From JBEVJK01 sp963791325 (GTDB taxonomy: Bacteria > Pseudomonadota > Alphaproteobacteria > Rhizobiales > Rhizobiaceae): a stretch of DNA of 64,000 nucleotides. Location of the stretch: the NCBI GenBank assembly GCA_963791325.1, contig CAWBRU010000008.1, positions 186,001 through 250,000 of the forward strand. Direction: 5' to 3'. Both the position numbers and the translations under genes were made by a program. The notes beneath the pieces were generated by a model. That model did not search any database. It was not told where the DNA came from and worked only from the letters and a program-made list of their open reading frames with translations. Shown piece after piece: positions 17,132-26,014 of this stretch; the stretch's first letter is position 1; each line of letters begins with the position of its first letter.

Positions 17132-17649
17132 GCGCGGCCGCAGAGATTGCCGCGGCCGAACCGGCCGGCGAGATCGCCCGCCGCCGCGCCTGGGCGGCCG
17201 CCGCCGCGGTGCCCGATCCCGAGCTGCCATGGCTGACGGTTGCCGACCTCGGCATCCTGCGCGGCGTCGAGATTGCCGGTGGCGTCGCCGTGGCGAAGCT
17301 CACGCCGACCTATTCCGGCTGCCCGGCCGTGCTGATCATCGAGCTCGCGGTGGAGGCGGCGCTCGCGGCGGCCGGCTTTGCGGCGCGCATCGAGCGGCAG
17401 CTCGCGCCCGCCTGGACCAGCGACTGGATCACGGCCGAGGGCCGGGCCAAGCTGGCGGCGGCCGGCATCGCCCCGCCGCCCGCCGCGGCGCGATCCGTGC
17501 GCGGGCTGTTCGCCGCGACGGCCGCCGGCTGCCCGCACTGCGGCTGCCAGGATACCGAGCGGCTGTCGGAGTTCGGCTCGACCGCCTGCAAGGCGCTCTA
17601 CCGCTGCCTCGGCTGCCGCGAGCCGTTCGACCAGTTCAAGTGCATCTGA
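17128..17649 (+). CDS. paaD: PaaD, Fe-S/metal assembly-type protein for the epoxidase
   Basis: A 173-residue protein with an N-terminal MIP18/DUF59 fold (VPDPELPWLTVADLGILRGV, then PTYSGCPA) and a C-terminal zinc-ribbon-like module (CPHCGCQ, CKALYRCLGCREPFDQFKC). PaaD is needed for the activity of the epoxidase complex and is thought to act in metal-centre maturation. Start GTG 17128 overlaps the paaC stop by 4 bp. Confidence 0.93.
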   Translation: MSAAAEIAAAEPAGEIARRRAWAAAAAVPDPELPWLTVADLGILRGVEIAGGVAVAKLTPTYSGCPAVLIIELAVEAALAAAGFAARIERQLAPAWTSDWITAEGRAKLAAAGIAPPPAAARSVRGLFAATAAGCPHCGCQDTERLSEFGSTACKALYRCLGCREPFDQFKCI

Positions 17650-17652
17650 GCC

Positions 17653-18738
17653 GTGGCCGCCCGCCGCTTTCATGAACTCACCGTCGCGGCGATCGAGCGC
17701 CAGACCGATGATGCGGTGGTCGTCGCCTTGAACGTGCCGGAGGCGTTGCGCGAGGTGTTCGCCTTCCAGCCAGGCCAATATCTGACGCTGGCCGCGGAGC
17801 TCGACGGCGCGCCCGTGCGCCGGTCCTATTCGATCTGCTCGAGCCCCGGCGAGGCCACCCTCAAGGTCGGCATCAAGCGGGTTGCCGACGGCCGCTTCTC
17901 GCGCTTCGTCAACGATGAGCTCAGCCCCGGTGCGACGCTCAAGGTGATGCCGCCGGAGGGCCGCTTCACCGCCCATCGGCTCGGCGGCCGTCACGACTAT
18001 CTTTTGATCGCTGCCGGCTCAGGCATCACCCCGATGCTGTCGATCGCCGCGACCGTGCTGGCGCACGAGCCGGAGAGCACCGTGAGCCTGGTCTACGGCA
18101 ACCGCTCGACGGCGACGATCATGTTCGAGGAAGAACTGCAGGATCTCAAGGATCTGCATCTCGGCCGCTTCATCCTCATCCAGGTGCTGTCGCGCGAGAG
18201 CCAGGACGTGGCGCTGTTCAACGGCCGCCTCGACGGGGCGCGCATCGTCGCCATGGCCGAGCGCGGCCTGATCAGCCCGAGCACCGCCGATGGCGTCTTC
18301 CTGTGCGGCCCCGGCGCGATGATCGACGACATCGCCGCCGCACTTGCCGTCCACGGCGTCGCCGCCGACAAGATCCGGGTCGAACGGTTCACGCTGGACG
18401 GCGAGCTGCCGGCCGGGAAACCGCCCTCTCCGGAAGCGCGGCAGGCGGCGCGCGACGGCACCGAGATCGAGGTGCTGCTCGATGGGGTACGGCGCAGCTT
18501 CGCCATGCGGGAGCAGTCGAGCTCGGTGCTCGATGCCGCTCATGCCGCCGGCCTGGAGCTGCCCTATTCCTGCGCGGCCGGCATGTGCTCGACCTGCCGC
18601 TGCCGGGTGGTCGAAGGCAGCGGCGAGATGGCGGTCAACTATTCCCTCGAGCCGTGGGAGCTTGCGGCCGGGTTCACGCTTGCCTGTCAGACGCGGCCGA
18701 CCAGCCGCCGGCTGGTGCTGGATTTCGACGCGGTATGA
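17653..18738 (+). CDS. paaE: Phenylacetyl-CoA epoxidase reductase PaaE
   Basis: A 361-residue NADPH-dependent flavin/iron-sulphur reductase that supplies electrons to PaaAC. The N-terminal ferredoxin-reductase module has the FAD motif RRSYSICSS and the nucleotide site GSGITPMLSI; the C-terminal plant-type [2Fe-2S] domain has CAAGMCSTCRC and a later LACQ, giving the four ligand cysteines. Starts at GTG 17653, 3 bp after paaD; its stop overlaps the paaI start (ATGA). Confidence 0.96.
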   Translation: MAARRFHELTVAAIERQTDDAVVVALNVPEALREVFAFQPGQYLTLAAELDGAPVRRSYSICSSPGEATLKVGIKRVADGRFSRFVNDELSPGATLKVMPPEGRFTAHRLGGRHDYLLIAAGSGITPMLSIAATVLAHEPESTVSLVYGNRSTATIMFEEELQDLKDLHLGRFILIQVLSRESQDVALFNGRLDGARIVAMAERGLISPSTADGVFLCGPGAMIDDIAAALAVHGVAADKIRVERFTLDGELPAGKPPSPEARQAARDGTEIEVLLDGVRRSFAMREQSSSVLDAAHAAGLELPYSCAAGMCSTCRCRVVEGSGEMAVNYSLEPWELAAGFTLACQTRPTSRRLVLDFDAV

Positions 18739-19217
18739 GCGGGCCGATGACAGCCGAGGAGATCGCCCGCCGCAGCATCGCGGCGATGTGGGCTGGCGAC
18801 ACCGCCTCCCAAGGGCTGGGCATCCGGCTGGAGGCGGCCGGTCCGGGGACTGCCGTGCTGGCGATGACGGTCGCCCGGCAGCACGTCAACGGCCACGGCA
18901 TCTGCCATGGCGGCCTGATCTTCACGCTGGCCGATTCCGCCTTTGCCTGCGCCTGCAATTCCTACAACCAGCGGGCGGTCGCCCAGCACGCGACGGTGAC
19001 CTTCGTCGCCCCGGCAAAGCTCGGCGACCGGCTGACGGCCTCGGCGAGGGAACTGTCGCGCAACGGCCGCTCCGGGCTCTATGATGTCGCCGTGACCAAC
19101 CAGGACGGCGCGCTGGTCGCCGCCTTCCGCGGCGCCTCGCGCACCCTGGCGGGCGAACACTTTCGGCCGGCGGAAGGGAGGACGAACGATGCGGGATCTG
19201 CGCCCCGGCCCGGGTGA
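18735..19217 (+). CDS. paaI: Hydroxyphenylacetyl-CoA thioesterase PaaI
   Basis: A 160-residue hotdog-fold thioesterase with the PaaI signature GHGICHGGLIFTLADSAFA. It releases CoA from stalled or dead-end ring-hydroxylated CoA intermediates. The start overlaps the paaE stop. The last 29 bases overlap the start of paaK in another frame; the C-terminal tail after FRGASRTLAGEH is probably dispensable extension. Confidence 0.93.
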   Translation: MSGPMTAEEIARRSIAAMWAGDTASQGLGIRLEAAGPGTAVLAMTVARQHVNGHGICHGGLIFTLADSAFACACNSYNQRAVAQHATVTFVAPAKLGDRLTASARELSRNGRSGLYDVAVTNQDGALVAAFRGASRTLAGEHFRPAEGRTNDAGSAPRPG

Positions 19218-20499
19218 CCTGGAACCGATCGAGCGCGCCTCGCGCGACGAGATCGCGGCGCTGCAGCTCAACCGGCTGAAATGGTCGCTCGCCCACGCCT
19301 ACGACAACGTGCCGTTCTACCGCCGTCGGTTCGACGCGGCCGGCGTCCACCCCGCCGACCTCTCGGCCCTCGACGACCTCGCCAAGTTCCCGTTCACGCT
19401 GAAATCCGACCTGCGCGACCATTACCCGTTCGGCCTGTTTGCGGTGCCGCGCGAGCAGGTGGTGCGCATCCACGCCTCGTCCGGCACCACCGGCAAGCCG
19501 ACCGTGGTCGGCTACACCCGGCGCGACATCGACACCTGGGCCGAGCTGATGGCGCGTTCGCTGCGCGCCTCCGGCACGCGGGCCGGCGACATCGTTCATG
19601 TCGCTTACGGCTACGGGCTGTTCACCGGCGGGCTGGGCGCCCACTACGGCGCGGAGCGGCTGGGCTGCACGGTCGTGCCGGCGTCGGGCGGGATGACTGC
19701 CCGGCAAGTCACCCTGATCGAGGATTTCGGCGCCACCACCATCATGGTCACCCCCTCCTACATGCTGTCGATCCTCGACGAATACCGGGCGCAAGGGCTC
19801 GATCCCAGGCAAAGTCCCCTCGCGGTCGGCATCTTCGGCGCCGAGCCGTGGACCAATGCGATGCGCGCCGAAATCGAAGACGCCTTCGACATGCACGCCG
19901 TCGACATCTATGGCCTGTCGGAGGTGATGGGGCCGGGTGTCGCCAACGAATGCGTGGAAACCAAGGACGGCCTGCACGTCTGGGAAGACCATTTCTTTCC
20001 CGAGGTCGTCGACCCGGCGACCGGCGCGGTGCTGCCCGACGGCGAGCTCGGCGAGCTGGTGTTCACCTCGCTCACCAAGGAGGCGCTGCCCGTCATCCGC
20101 TACCGGACGCGCGACCTCACCCGCCTGCTGCCGGGCACCGCCCGCTCGATGCGGCGGATGGAGAAAGTCACCGGCCGCGCCGACGACATGATGATCGTGC
20201 GCGGCGTCAATGTCTTTCCCACCCAGATCGAGGAGCAGATCCTCAAGGTCCGCGGGCTGGCGCCGCACTTTCAGATCGAGCTGTGGCGGGACGGCCGGCT
20301 CGACGGCCTGACCGTGCACGTCGAAGCCAGCCCTGCCGCGGCGGCGCCGGACGCCCGCCGGACAGCGGCCGCAACGCTGACGCAGCGCATCAAGGAGACG
20401 ATCGGCATCTCCGCCAAGGTCGACGTCGCCGAGCCGGGCGGCGTGGCGCGCAGCCAGGGCAAGGCGCAGCGGATCGTCGACAACCGGCCGAAGAGCTGA
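19189..20499 (+). CDS. paaK: Phenylacetate-CoA ligase
   Basis: A 436-residue AMP-forming ligase that activates phenylacetate to phenylacetyl-CoA, the first pathway step and the source of the PaaX inducer. The P-loop IHASSGTTGKPTVVGYT is at ~95-111, GIFGAEPW and DIYGLSEVMGPG follow, and the C-terminal VNVFPTQIEE hinge block is typical of PaaK. The start ATG 19189 follows GGAAGGGAGG inside paaI, giving a 29-bp overlap. Confidence 0.96.
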   Translation: MRDLRPGPGDLEPIERASRDEIAALQLNRLKWSLAHAYDNVPFYRRRFDAAGVHPADLSALDDLAKFPFTLKSDLRDHYPFGLFAVPREQVVRIHASSGTTGKPTVVGYTRRDIDTWAELMARSLRASGTRAGDIVHVAYGYGLFTGGLGAHYGAERLGCTVVPASGGMTARQVTLIEDFGATTIMVTPSYMLSILDEYRAQGLDPRQSPLAVGIFGAEPWTNAMRAEIEDAFDMHAVDIYGLSEVMGPGVANECVETKDGLHVWEDHFFPEVVDPATGAVLPDGELGELVFTSLTKEALPVIRYRTRDLTRLLPGTARSMRRMEKVTGRADDMMIVRGVNVFPTQIEEQILKVRGLAPHFQIELWRDGRLDGLTVHVEASPAAAAPDARRTAAATLTQRIKETIGISAKVDVAEPGGVARSQGKAQRIVDNRPKS

Positions 20500-20521
20500 G
20501 CCCGCGAGGAGGTTCCCGCCG

Positions 20522-22552
20522 ATGCCGCGTCTCTTCCTGCAGAGCTACGCCGCCGGCAAATGGCTGCCGCCGGGGGGCATCGTCACCGAGCTGCGGAGCG
20601 CGGTGACCGGCCGCGTCGTCGCCGAGATCGGCTCCAGCGGACCCGATTTCGCCGCCATGCTCGATCACGCCCGCCGGGTCGGCGGCCCGCTCCTCAGGCG
20701 CCTGACCTTCCACGAGCGCGCCGCCCTGCTGAAGGCGCTGGCCCAGCATCTCAACGCCCATCGCGAGGGCCTCTACGAGCTCTCCTTCGACACCGGCGCG
20801 ACCCGCTCCGACGCGATGATCGACATCGATGGCGGCATCGGCACTCTGTTCGTCTACGCCTCGAAAGGCCGCCGCGAGCTGCCCGACGACGTCCTCCTCA
20901 CCGACGGGCCGCTCGAGGCCCTGTCGAAGGGCGGCAGCTTCGTCGGCCAGCACGTCGCCACCTCGCTGCAGGGCGTGGCGATCCACATCAACGCCTTCAA
21001 CTTCCCGGTCTGGGGCATGCTGGAGAAGCTCGGCCCTGCGCTGCTGGCCGGCCTGCCGGCAATCGTCAAGCCGGCATCGGCCACCGCGTGGGTCGCCGAG
21101 GCCTGCTTCCGGCTGATCGCCCAGTCCGGCATCCTGCCGGAAGGGGCGGTCCAGTTGATCGCCGGACCGGCCGGCAACCTTCTCGACCGGCTGACAGCGC
21201 AGGATGTCGTTGCCTTCACCGGGGCGGCCGCCACCGCCCGGGCGCTGCGCGCCAACCCCGCGCTCCAGGCGAACGCGGTGCGCTTCATCGCCGAACAGGA
21301 TTCGCTCAACGCCACGATCCTCGGCCCCGATGCCGTACCGGGCACGCGCGAGTTCGAGCTGTTCCTCGCCGAGGTGCACCGCGAGATGACCGCCAAGGCC
21401 GGCCAGAAATGCACGGCGATCCGCCGCATTCTCGTGCCTGCCGAGGAGCGTGCGGCCGTGACCGAGGCGATCGCGGCGCGCTTGGCCGCGACCGTGGTCG
21501 GCGATCCACGCCGCGAGGACACCGGCATGGGCGCGCTGGCGAGCCTTGCCCAGCGTGCCGACGTCGCCGCCAAGGCCGCCGCGATCGGGCGCGAGGCCAA
21601 GCGCGTGTTCGGCGATCCCGCGCTGCTCAGCCTCAACGGCGCCGACGCGGCTGTCGGGGCATTCATGCCGCCCACTCTGTTCCTCGCCGACGATGCCGAT
21701 GCGGCCGACGCGGTGCACGAGGTCGAGGCATTCGGCCCGGTGGCGACCGTCATCGGCAGCCGCGATCTCGGCCATGCGCTGGCGCTCGCCAATCGCGGCA
21801 AGGGCGCGCTGGTGGCCTCGGTGTTCACCCATGATCCGGCGGTGGCGCGCCGCGCCGTGCTCGAAGCCGGCGCCTGGCATGGCCGGCTCTACTTCGCCGA
21901 CCGCGACAGCGGCAAGGAGGCGACCGGCCATGGCTCGCCGCTGCCGCATCTCATCCATGGCGGACCCGGCCGGGCCGGCGGCGGCGAGGAGCTCGGCGGC
22001 ATCCGCGGCGTGCTCCATTACATGCAGCGCACCGCCGTTCAGGGCAGCCCCGATCTGATCGCCGGCATCACCCGACGCCACGTCGCCGGGGCCCGCGTCC
22101 AGCCAAGCCGGACGCATCCGTTCCGGCAACGGTTCGGCGAGCTCGCGGTCGGTCAGTCGATCGTGTCGGACTGGCGCAGCATCAGCCTCGACGACATCGA
22201 GCATTTCGCCGCCTTCACCGGCGACAAATTCTACGCCCATATGGACGAGGCGGCGGCCAAGGCCAACCCGTTCTTCGAGGGCCGCGTCGCTCACGGCTAT
22301 CTGGTGCTGGCCTTTGCTGCCGGGCTGTTCGTCGACCCCGCGCCGGGGCCGGTGCTGGCCAATTACGGCCTCGACCAGTTGCGCTTTCTGAAACCGGTCG
22401 CGCCGGGCGACGCGATTCGGGTGCACCTGACGGTCAAGGACAAGGTGCCGCGACGCGACGACTATGGCGAGGTGCGCTGGGACGTGACCGTCGAGAACCA
22501 GGACGAAACCCCGGTCGCCACGTATGAGCTGTTGACGCTCAACGCGGTTTGA
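20522..22552 (+). CDS. paaZ: Bifunctional oxepin-CoA hydrolase / 3-oxo-5,6-dehydrosuberyl-CoA semialdehyde dehydrogenase
   Basis: A 676-residue fusion protein. Residues 1-~520 are an aldehyde dehydrogenase domain with the catalytic Glu in FIAEQDSLN (~257) and Cys in GQKCTAIRR (~297); residues ~540-676 are a MaoC-like enoyl-CoA hydratase domain (HMDEAAAKANPFFEGRVAHG) that opens the oxepin ring. Length matches E. coli PaaZ. Last gene of the paa operon here. The remaining beta-oxidation genes (paaF, G, H, J) are not in the window. ATG 20522 follows GAGGAGG. Confidence 0.97.
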   Translation: MPRLFLQSYAAGKWLPPGGIVTELRSAVTGRVVAEIGSSGPDFAAMLDHARRVGGPLLRRLTFHERAALLKALAQHLNAHREGLYELSFDTGATRSDAMIDIDGGIGTLFVYASKGRRELPDDVLLTDGPLEALSKGGSFVGQHVATSLQGVAIHINAFNFPVWGMLEKLGPALLAGLPAIVKPASATAWVAEACFRLIAQSGILPEGAVQLIAGPAGNLLDRLTAQDVVAFTGAAATARALRANPALQANAVRFIAEQDSLNATILGPDAVPGTREFELFLAEVHREMTAKAGQKCTAIRRILVPAEERAAVTEAIAARLAATVVGDPRREDTGMGALASLAQRADVAAKAAAIGREAKRVFGDPALLSLNGADAAVGAFMPPTLFLADDADAADAVHEVEAFGPVATVIGSRDLGHALALANRGKGALVASVFTHDPAVARRAVLEAGAWHGRLYFADRDSGKEATGHGSPLPHLIHGGPGRAGGGEELGGIRGVLHYMQRTAVQGSPDLIAGITRRHVAGARVQPSRTHPFRQRFGELAVGQSIVSDWRSISLDDIEHFAAFTGDKFYAHMDEAAAKANPFFEGRVAHGYLVLAFAAGLFVDPAPGPVLANYGLDQLRFLKPVAPGDAIRVHLTVKDKVPRRDDYGEVRWDVTVENQDETPVATYELLTLNAV

Positions 22553-22579
22553 TTTGGGGCGGAGGCTGGGTGCGTGCGC

Positions 22580-22605
22580 CCTCTCCCCCGCCTGCGGGGG
22601 AGAGG
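22580..22605. terminator. Strong palindrome between convergent paaZ and the pyrimidine-operon binding protein
   Basis: CCTCTCCCCCGC and GCGGGGGAGAGG form a perfect 12-bp stem with a 2-nt loop, followed by a short GC-rich block. It lies between two convergent transcription units, so it can terminate both, although no T-run follows. The CTCTCCCC/GGGGAGAG core resembles the palindromes at 25488-25620, suggesting a REP-like family. Confidence 0.5.
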
Positions 22606-22648
22606 TGCCGGGCCGTAGCGAGGCCGACCGGAAAGTGCGGTCCGGTGC

Positions 22649-23638
22649 CTATTTCAGCGCCTTGTCGGTGATCTCGTGGGTGAAGGCGCCGGTCGGCTCC
22701 TTGGAGATGACCGGGTCCGAGCCGCCGGCCAGCAGGGTCTTCACCGTCCGCTGGTAGTCGGCATCGTCGAGCGCGCCGTTGGAGCCGGCGGTGAGCTTGG
22801 CGATCTCCTTCATCATCCGCTTCTGATGGACTTCGGTCTGGGCGCCGGTCGTGTCGTTGTCGAGGACGATCATCGCCGCATCGTCGGGATGCTCCTCGGC
22901 CCACTTCCAGCCTTTCATCGAGGCGCGCACGAAGCGCACCATCTTGTCGACAAAGGCCGGATCCTTGAGCTTGTCCTCGAGCACATAGATGCCGTCCTCC
23001 AGGGTCGCCACGCCCTGGTCCTCGTATTTGAAGGTGATCAGATCCTCAGGCTTGATGCCGGCATCGATGATCTGCCAGTACTCGTTGTAGGTCATCGTCG
23101 AGATGCAGTCGGCCTGTTTCTGGAGCAGCGGATCGACGTTGAAGCCCTGCTTGAGCACGGTCACGCCTTGGGCGCCGCCGTCCGTCTTGATGCCGAGCGT
23201 GCCCATCCAGGACAGGAACGGATACTCGTTGCCGAAGAACCAGACGCCGAGCGTCTTGCCCTTGAAATCCTCCGGCTTGGTGATGCCGGTATCCTTGCGG
23301 CAGGTGAGCATCATGCCCGAGCTCTTGAACGGCTGGGCGATGTTGACGACCGGCACGCCCTTCTCGCGGGTGGCCAAAGCGGACGGCATCCAGTCGATGA
23401 TCACATCGGCGCCGCCGCCGGCCAGCACCTGCGCCGGCGCAATGTCGGGCCCGCCGGGCTTGATGTCGACATCGAGGTTCTCTGCCTCGTAGAAGCCCTT
23501 GTCCTTAGCGACGTAATAGCCGGCGAACTGCGCTTGGGTCACCCATTTCAGCTGCAGCGCAACCTTGTCGGCGGCCAGCGCCGGCATCGCAGCCAGCGAC
23601 AGTGCGCCTGCCAGCAGCGAGATCATCGTTTGTTTCAT
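22649..23638 (-). CDS. ABC transporter substrate-binding protein, NMT1/THI5 type (pyrimidine-type ligand)
   Basis: A 329-residue periplasmic binding protein with a Sec signal (ISLLAGALSLAAMPALA). ADKVALQLKWVTQAQFAGYY and the following VAKDKGFYEAENLDVDI are characteristic of the NMT1/THI5-like family that binds pyrimidines, hydroxymethylpyrimidine or riboflavin precursors. Because it closes an operon of pyrimidine-degradation genes, a pyrimidine or its breakdown product is the likely ligand (inference). ATG 23638; the preceding permease gene stop is 38 bp upstream. Confidence 0.88.
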   Translation of the reverse strand: MKQTMISLLAGALSLAAMPALAADKVALQLKWVTQAQFAGYYVAKDKGFYEAENLDVDIKPGGPDIAPAQVLAGGGADVIIDWMPSALATREKGVPVVNIAQPFKSSGMMLTCRKDTGITKPEDFKGKTLGVWFFGNEYPFLSWMGTLGIKTDGGAQGVTVLKQGFNVDPLLQKQADCISTMTYNEYWQIIDAGIKPEDLITFKYEDQGVATLEDGIYVLEDKLKDPAFVDKMVRFVRASMKGWKWAEEHPDDAAMIVLDNDTTGAQTEVHQKRMMKEIAKLTAGSNGALDDADYQRTVKTLLAGGSDPVISKEPTGAFTHEITDKALK

Positions 23639-23676
23639 GATTTTGTCTTCCCTCTGAAGTTGACGCCAAGACCTTT

Positions 23677-24540
23677 CTATCCACCACGGACGGACGGATG
23701 CCAGAACGTGGCGATCCTTTCGATCAAGGTGATGGCGCCATAAAAGACGGAACCCGCCAGCGCTGCAACTGCGATTTCGGCCCACACCATGTCGACATTC
23801 ATGCGGCCGACCTCGGTCGAGATGCGGAAGCCCATGCCGACGATCGGCGTGCCGAAGAACTCGGCGACGATGGCACCGATCAGCGCCAGCGTGGAGTTGA
23901 TCTTGAGCGCGTTGAAGATGAATGGCGCGGCCGCCGGCAGCCGGAGTTTGAACAGGGTTTGCCAGTAGCCCGCAGCGTAGGTGCGCATCAGATCGCGCTC
24001 GATCGGGCTGGCCGCCGCCAATCCCGCGATGGTGTTCACCAGCATCGGGAAGAAGGTCATGATCACCACCACGGCAGCCTTGGATGGCCAGTCGAAGCCG
24101 AACCACATCACCATGATCGGCGCCACGCCGACGATCGGCAGTGCGGAGACGAAATTGCCGAGCGGCAACAGCCCGCGCTTGAGGAACGGCGAGCGGTCGA
24201 TGGCGATTGCCGCCAGGAAGCCGGCGCCGCAGCCCAGCGCGTAGCCGATCAGCACCGCCTTGAGAAAGGTTTGGCGAAAATCGGCGGCGAGCGTCGGCAG
24301 CGAATGGATGATCCGGTCCCAGATCGCCAGCGGCGGAGGCAACAGCACGAACGGGATGGCGAGGCCGCGCACCAGCCCTTCCCACAGCACCAAAAGCGTG
24401 ATGCCGAAGATCACCGGCACCGCCGCGCCGATCGCCCGCCGTCGCCAGATGCCGCGCGGCCGCAGCTGCACCAGTCGATGGTTGAGTGCCCAGGCGGCAA
24501 ACCAAAAGATCAGCGCGGCCGCCAGGATCAGCGGGTTCAT
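23677..24540 (-). CDS. ABC transporter permease (ThiX/SsuC-type)
   Basis: A 287-residue inner-membrane permease with about six helices. It carries the BPD_transp_1 EAA-type loop (TYAAGYWQTLFKLRLPAAAPFIFNALKI, written here in two parts: TYAAGYWQTLFKLRLP and AAAPFIFNALK). It is preceded by an extra N-terminal hydrophobic helix. Start ATG 24540 overlaps the stop of the other permease (ATGA). Together the two permeases would form a heterodimeric channel. Confidence 0.88.
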   Translation of the reverse strand: MNPLILAAALIFWFAAWALNHRLVQLRPRGIWRRRAIGAAVPVIFGITLLVLWEGLVRGLAIPFVLLPPPLAIWDRIIHSLPTLAADFRQTFLKAVLIGYALGCGAGFLAAIAIDRSPFLKRGLLPLGNFVSALPIVGVAPIMVMWFGFDWPSKAAVVVIMTFFPMLVNTIAGLAAASPIERDLMRTYAAGYWQTLFKLRLPAAAPFIFNALKINSTLALIGAIVAEFFGTPIVGMGFRISTEVGRMNVDMVWAEIAVAALAGSVFYGAITLIERIATFWHPSVRGG

Positions 24541-25451
24541 CTCGTCCCCATCCGCCGGAGCACCAGGCGCTCGGCGAACCCGACCAGCACCACCAGGACG
24601 GCGGCGATCGCGGCCGCCGCCACCAATGCCGCCCAGATCTGCACGGTCTGGCCGTAATAGGAGCCGGCAAGCAGGCGCGCGCCGAGGCCTGCCACCGCCC
24701 CGGTCGGCAGCTCGCCGACGATGGCGCCGACCAGGCTGATCGCCACCGCGACCTTCATCGAGGCGAACAGAAACGGCACCGCGCTCGGCCAGCGCAGCTT
24801 CCAAAAGGTCTGAGCCCGGCTGGCATTGTAGGTGGCAAGCAGGTCGAGCTGGATCGGCTCCGGCGAGCGCAAGCCCTTGACCATGCCGACCACGACGGGG
24901 AAGAACGACAGGTAGGTCGAGATCAGCGCCTTGGGCAACAGCCCGGAGAGGCCGACCGCGTTGAGCACGACGATGATCATCGGCGCGATCGCCAGGATCG
25001 GGATCGTCTGGCTGGCCACCACCCACGGCATCACCGAGCGCTCCGCGGCGGCGTTGTGGACGATGAAGACGGCAAGCACGATACCCAGCACCGTCCCCAT
25101 GGCGAAGCCGAGCAAGGTCGAGGAAAGCGTCACCCAGCCGTGATAGACGAGGCTGCGCTTCGACGTGACCGGGGTGCCGACGGTGGTCTTCCAGAGCTCC
25201 GCCGCCACCTGGTGCGGCGAGGGCAGCACCGGCCGCTCCTGAGCCAGCGTGTCGCGGACGAGATCGGCGGCCGTCCAGTCCTTGCCGTCGCGCTCATAGA
25301 GGCCGAGCTGGAAGGGGCTGTTGAGATAGACCGCGGCGAGATACCAGATGACGACGATGCCGAAGACCACGATCAGCACGGGCACCGTGCTGCCGGCGGC
25401 GGCCCGTGCCTGCGCCGTTGCCGGCCTCGCGGAGTGGGCGAGCTCAGTCAC
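24537..25451 (-). CDS. ABC transporter permease (ThiX/SsuC-type), second subunit
   Basis: A 304-residue inner-membrane permease. The cytoplasmic coupling loop is ATYNASRAQTFWKLRWPSAV. Between helix 1 and the core there is a periplasmic segment of ~60 residues (YERDGKDWTAADLVRD and on). It starts with GTG at 25451, which overlaps the TGA of the DUF559 gene (GTGA), so it is translated in coupling with that gene. Confidence 0.87.
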   Translation of the reverse strand: MTELAHSARPATAQARAAAGSTVPVLIVVFGIVVIWYLAAVYLNSPFQLGLYERDGKDWTAADLVRDTLAQERPVLPSPHQVAAELWKTTVGTPVTSKRSLVYHGWVTLSSTLLGFAMGTVLGIVLAVFIVHNAAAERSVMPWVVASQTIPILAIAPMIIVVLNAVGLSGLLPKALISTYLSFFPVVVGMVKGLRSPEPIQLDLLATYNASRAQTFWKLRWPSAVPFLFASMKVAVAISLVGAIVGELPTGAVAGLGARLLAGSYYGQTVQIWAALVAAAAIAAVLVVLVGFAERLVLRRMGTR

Positions 25452-26014
25452 GCTGGCGCCCGCTTGGAGGAGGCTTCCCCCTCACCCGGCTCGGGACAAG
25501 CCCGAGCCGACCTCTCCCCGTCGGGGCGAGGTGGCGGTAGCCGTTTGAAAGGCTGAGTTGGCGTCGCCGGAGGGCCGCAAGCCTTGCGGCCGGCGTCCCC
25601 CTCTCCCCTCGGGGAGAGGGTGGGCGGAGCGAAGCGCAGGCCGGGTGAGGGCGAAAGCCGTCCCTCGAGCGCGGCCAAGATCGTCTCGAGCACGTCGGCG
25701 CGCTCGCGCATGACCTCCTCGTTCCAGAACCGCAAGACCGCATAGCCCGCGCTGCGGAGGAAGCACGTTCGCGCCTCGTTGCGCCCCGGGTCAGCGTGCT
25801 GGCTGCCGTCGAGTTCGACGAGCAAACGCCGATGACGACAAACGAAATCAGCCACATAGGGCCCGATCGGGAACTGACGCACGAACTTGTGGCCGTTGAG
25901 CCGGCGACCGCGAAGCTCACTCCAGATCACGCGCTCGGCGTCGGTCTGGCCGGCGCGCAGGCTGCGGGCGAACCATGTGGCGCCGGCCCGGCGCTGTCCG
26001 GCCGCCTCACTCAT
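25448..26014 (-). CDS. DUF559 (Vsr/restriction-endonuclease-like fold) protein with repeat-encoded tail
   Basis: 188 residues. Residues ~15-115 are a DUF559 domain: LRAGQTDAERVIWSELRGRR, KFVRQFPIGPYVADFVC, LLVELDGSQHAD (the ELDGSQH active-site-like block) and VLRFWNEEVM. This family has the PD-(D/E)XK/Vsr nuclease fold, but a role is not established. Residues ~120-188 are encoded by the palindromic repeat array at 25488-25620 and look like translated repeat (TLSPRGEGDAG and similar). It overlaps the transporter ATPase stop by 8 bp and the permease start by 4 bp, so it is embedded in the ABC operon. Confidence 0.8.
   Translation of the reverse strand: MSEAAGQRRAGATWFARSLRAGQTDAERVIWSELRGRRLNGHKFVRQFPIGPYVADFVCRHRRLLVELDGSQHADPGRNEARTCFLRSAGYAVLRFWNEEVMRERADVLETILAALEGRLSPSPGLRFAPPTLSPRGEGDAGRKACGPPATPTQPFKRLPPPRPDGERSARACPEPGEGEASSKRAPA
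25488..25620. repeat. Array of four palindromes, REP-like
   Basis: Four consecutive inverted repeats: GGCTCGGG/CCCGAGCC (25488-25508), CCTCTCCCC/GGGGCGAGG (25511-25531), GGCCGCAA/TTGCGGCC (about 25573-25591) and CCCTCTCCCC/GGGGAGAGGG (25599-25620). The CTCTCCCC cores match the hairpin at 22580-22605. All lie within the 3' part of the DUF559 reading frame. Confidence 0.65.

Noticed and set aside
20390..22426. A 678-codon minus-strand frame opposite paaZ, and similar long antisense frames opposite the MFS, ThDP and aminotransferase genes
   Set aside because: Low-complexity composition typical of antisense frames in GC-rich DNA; each lies wholly over a well-supported gene.
25488..25620. CRISPR array
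   Set aside because: The palindromes differ in sequence and spacing, there are no unique spacers of regular size, and no cas genes are near.
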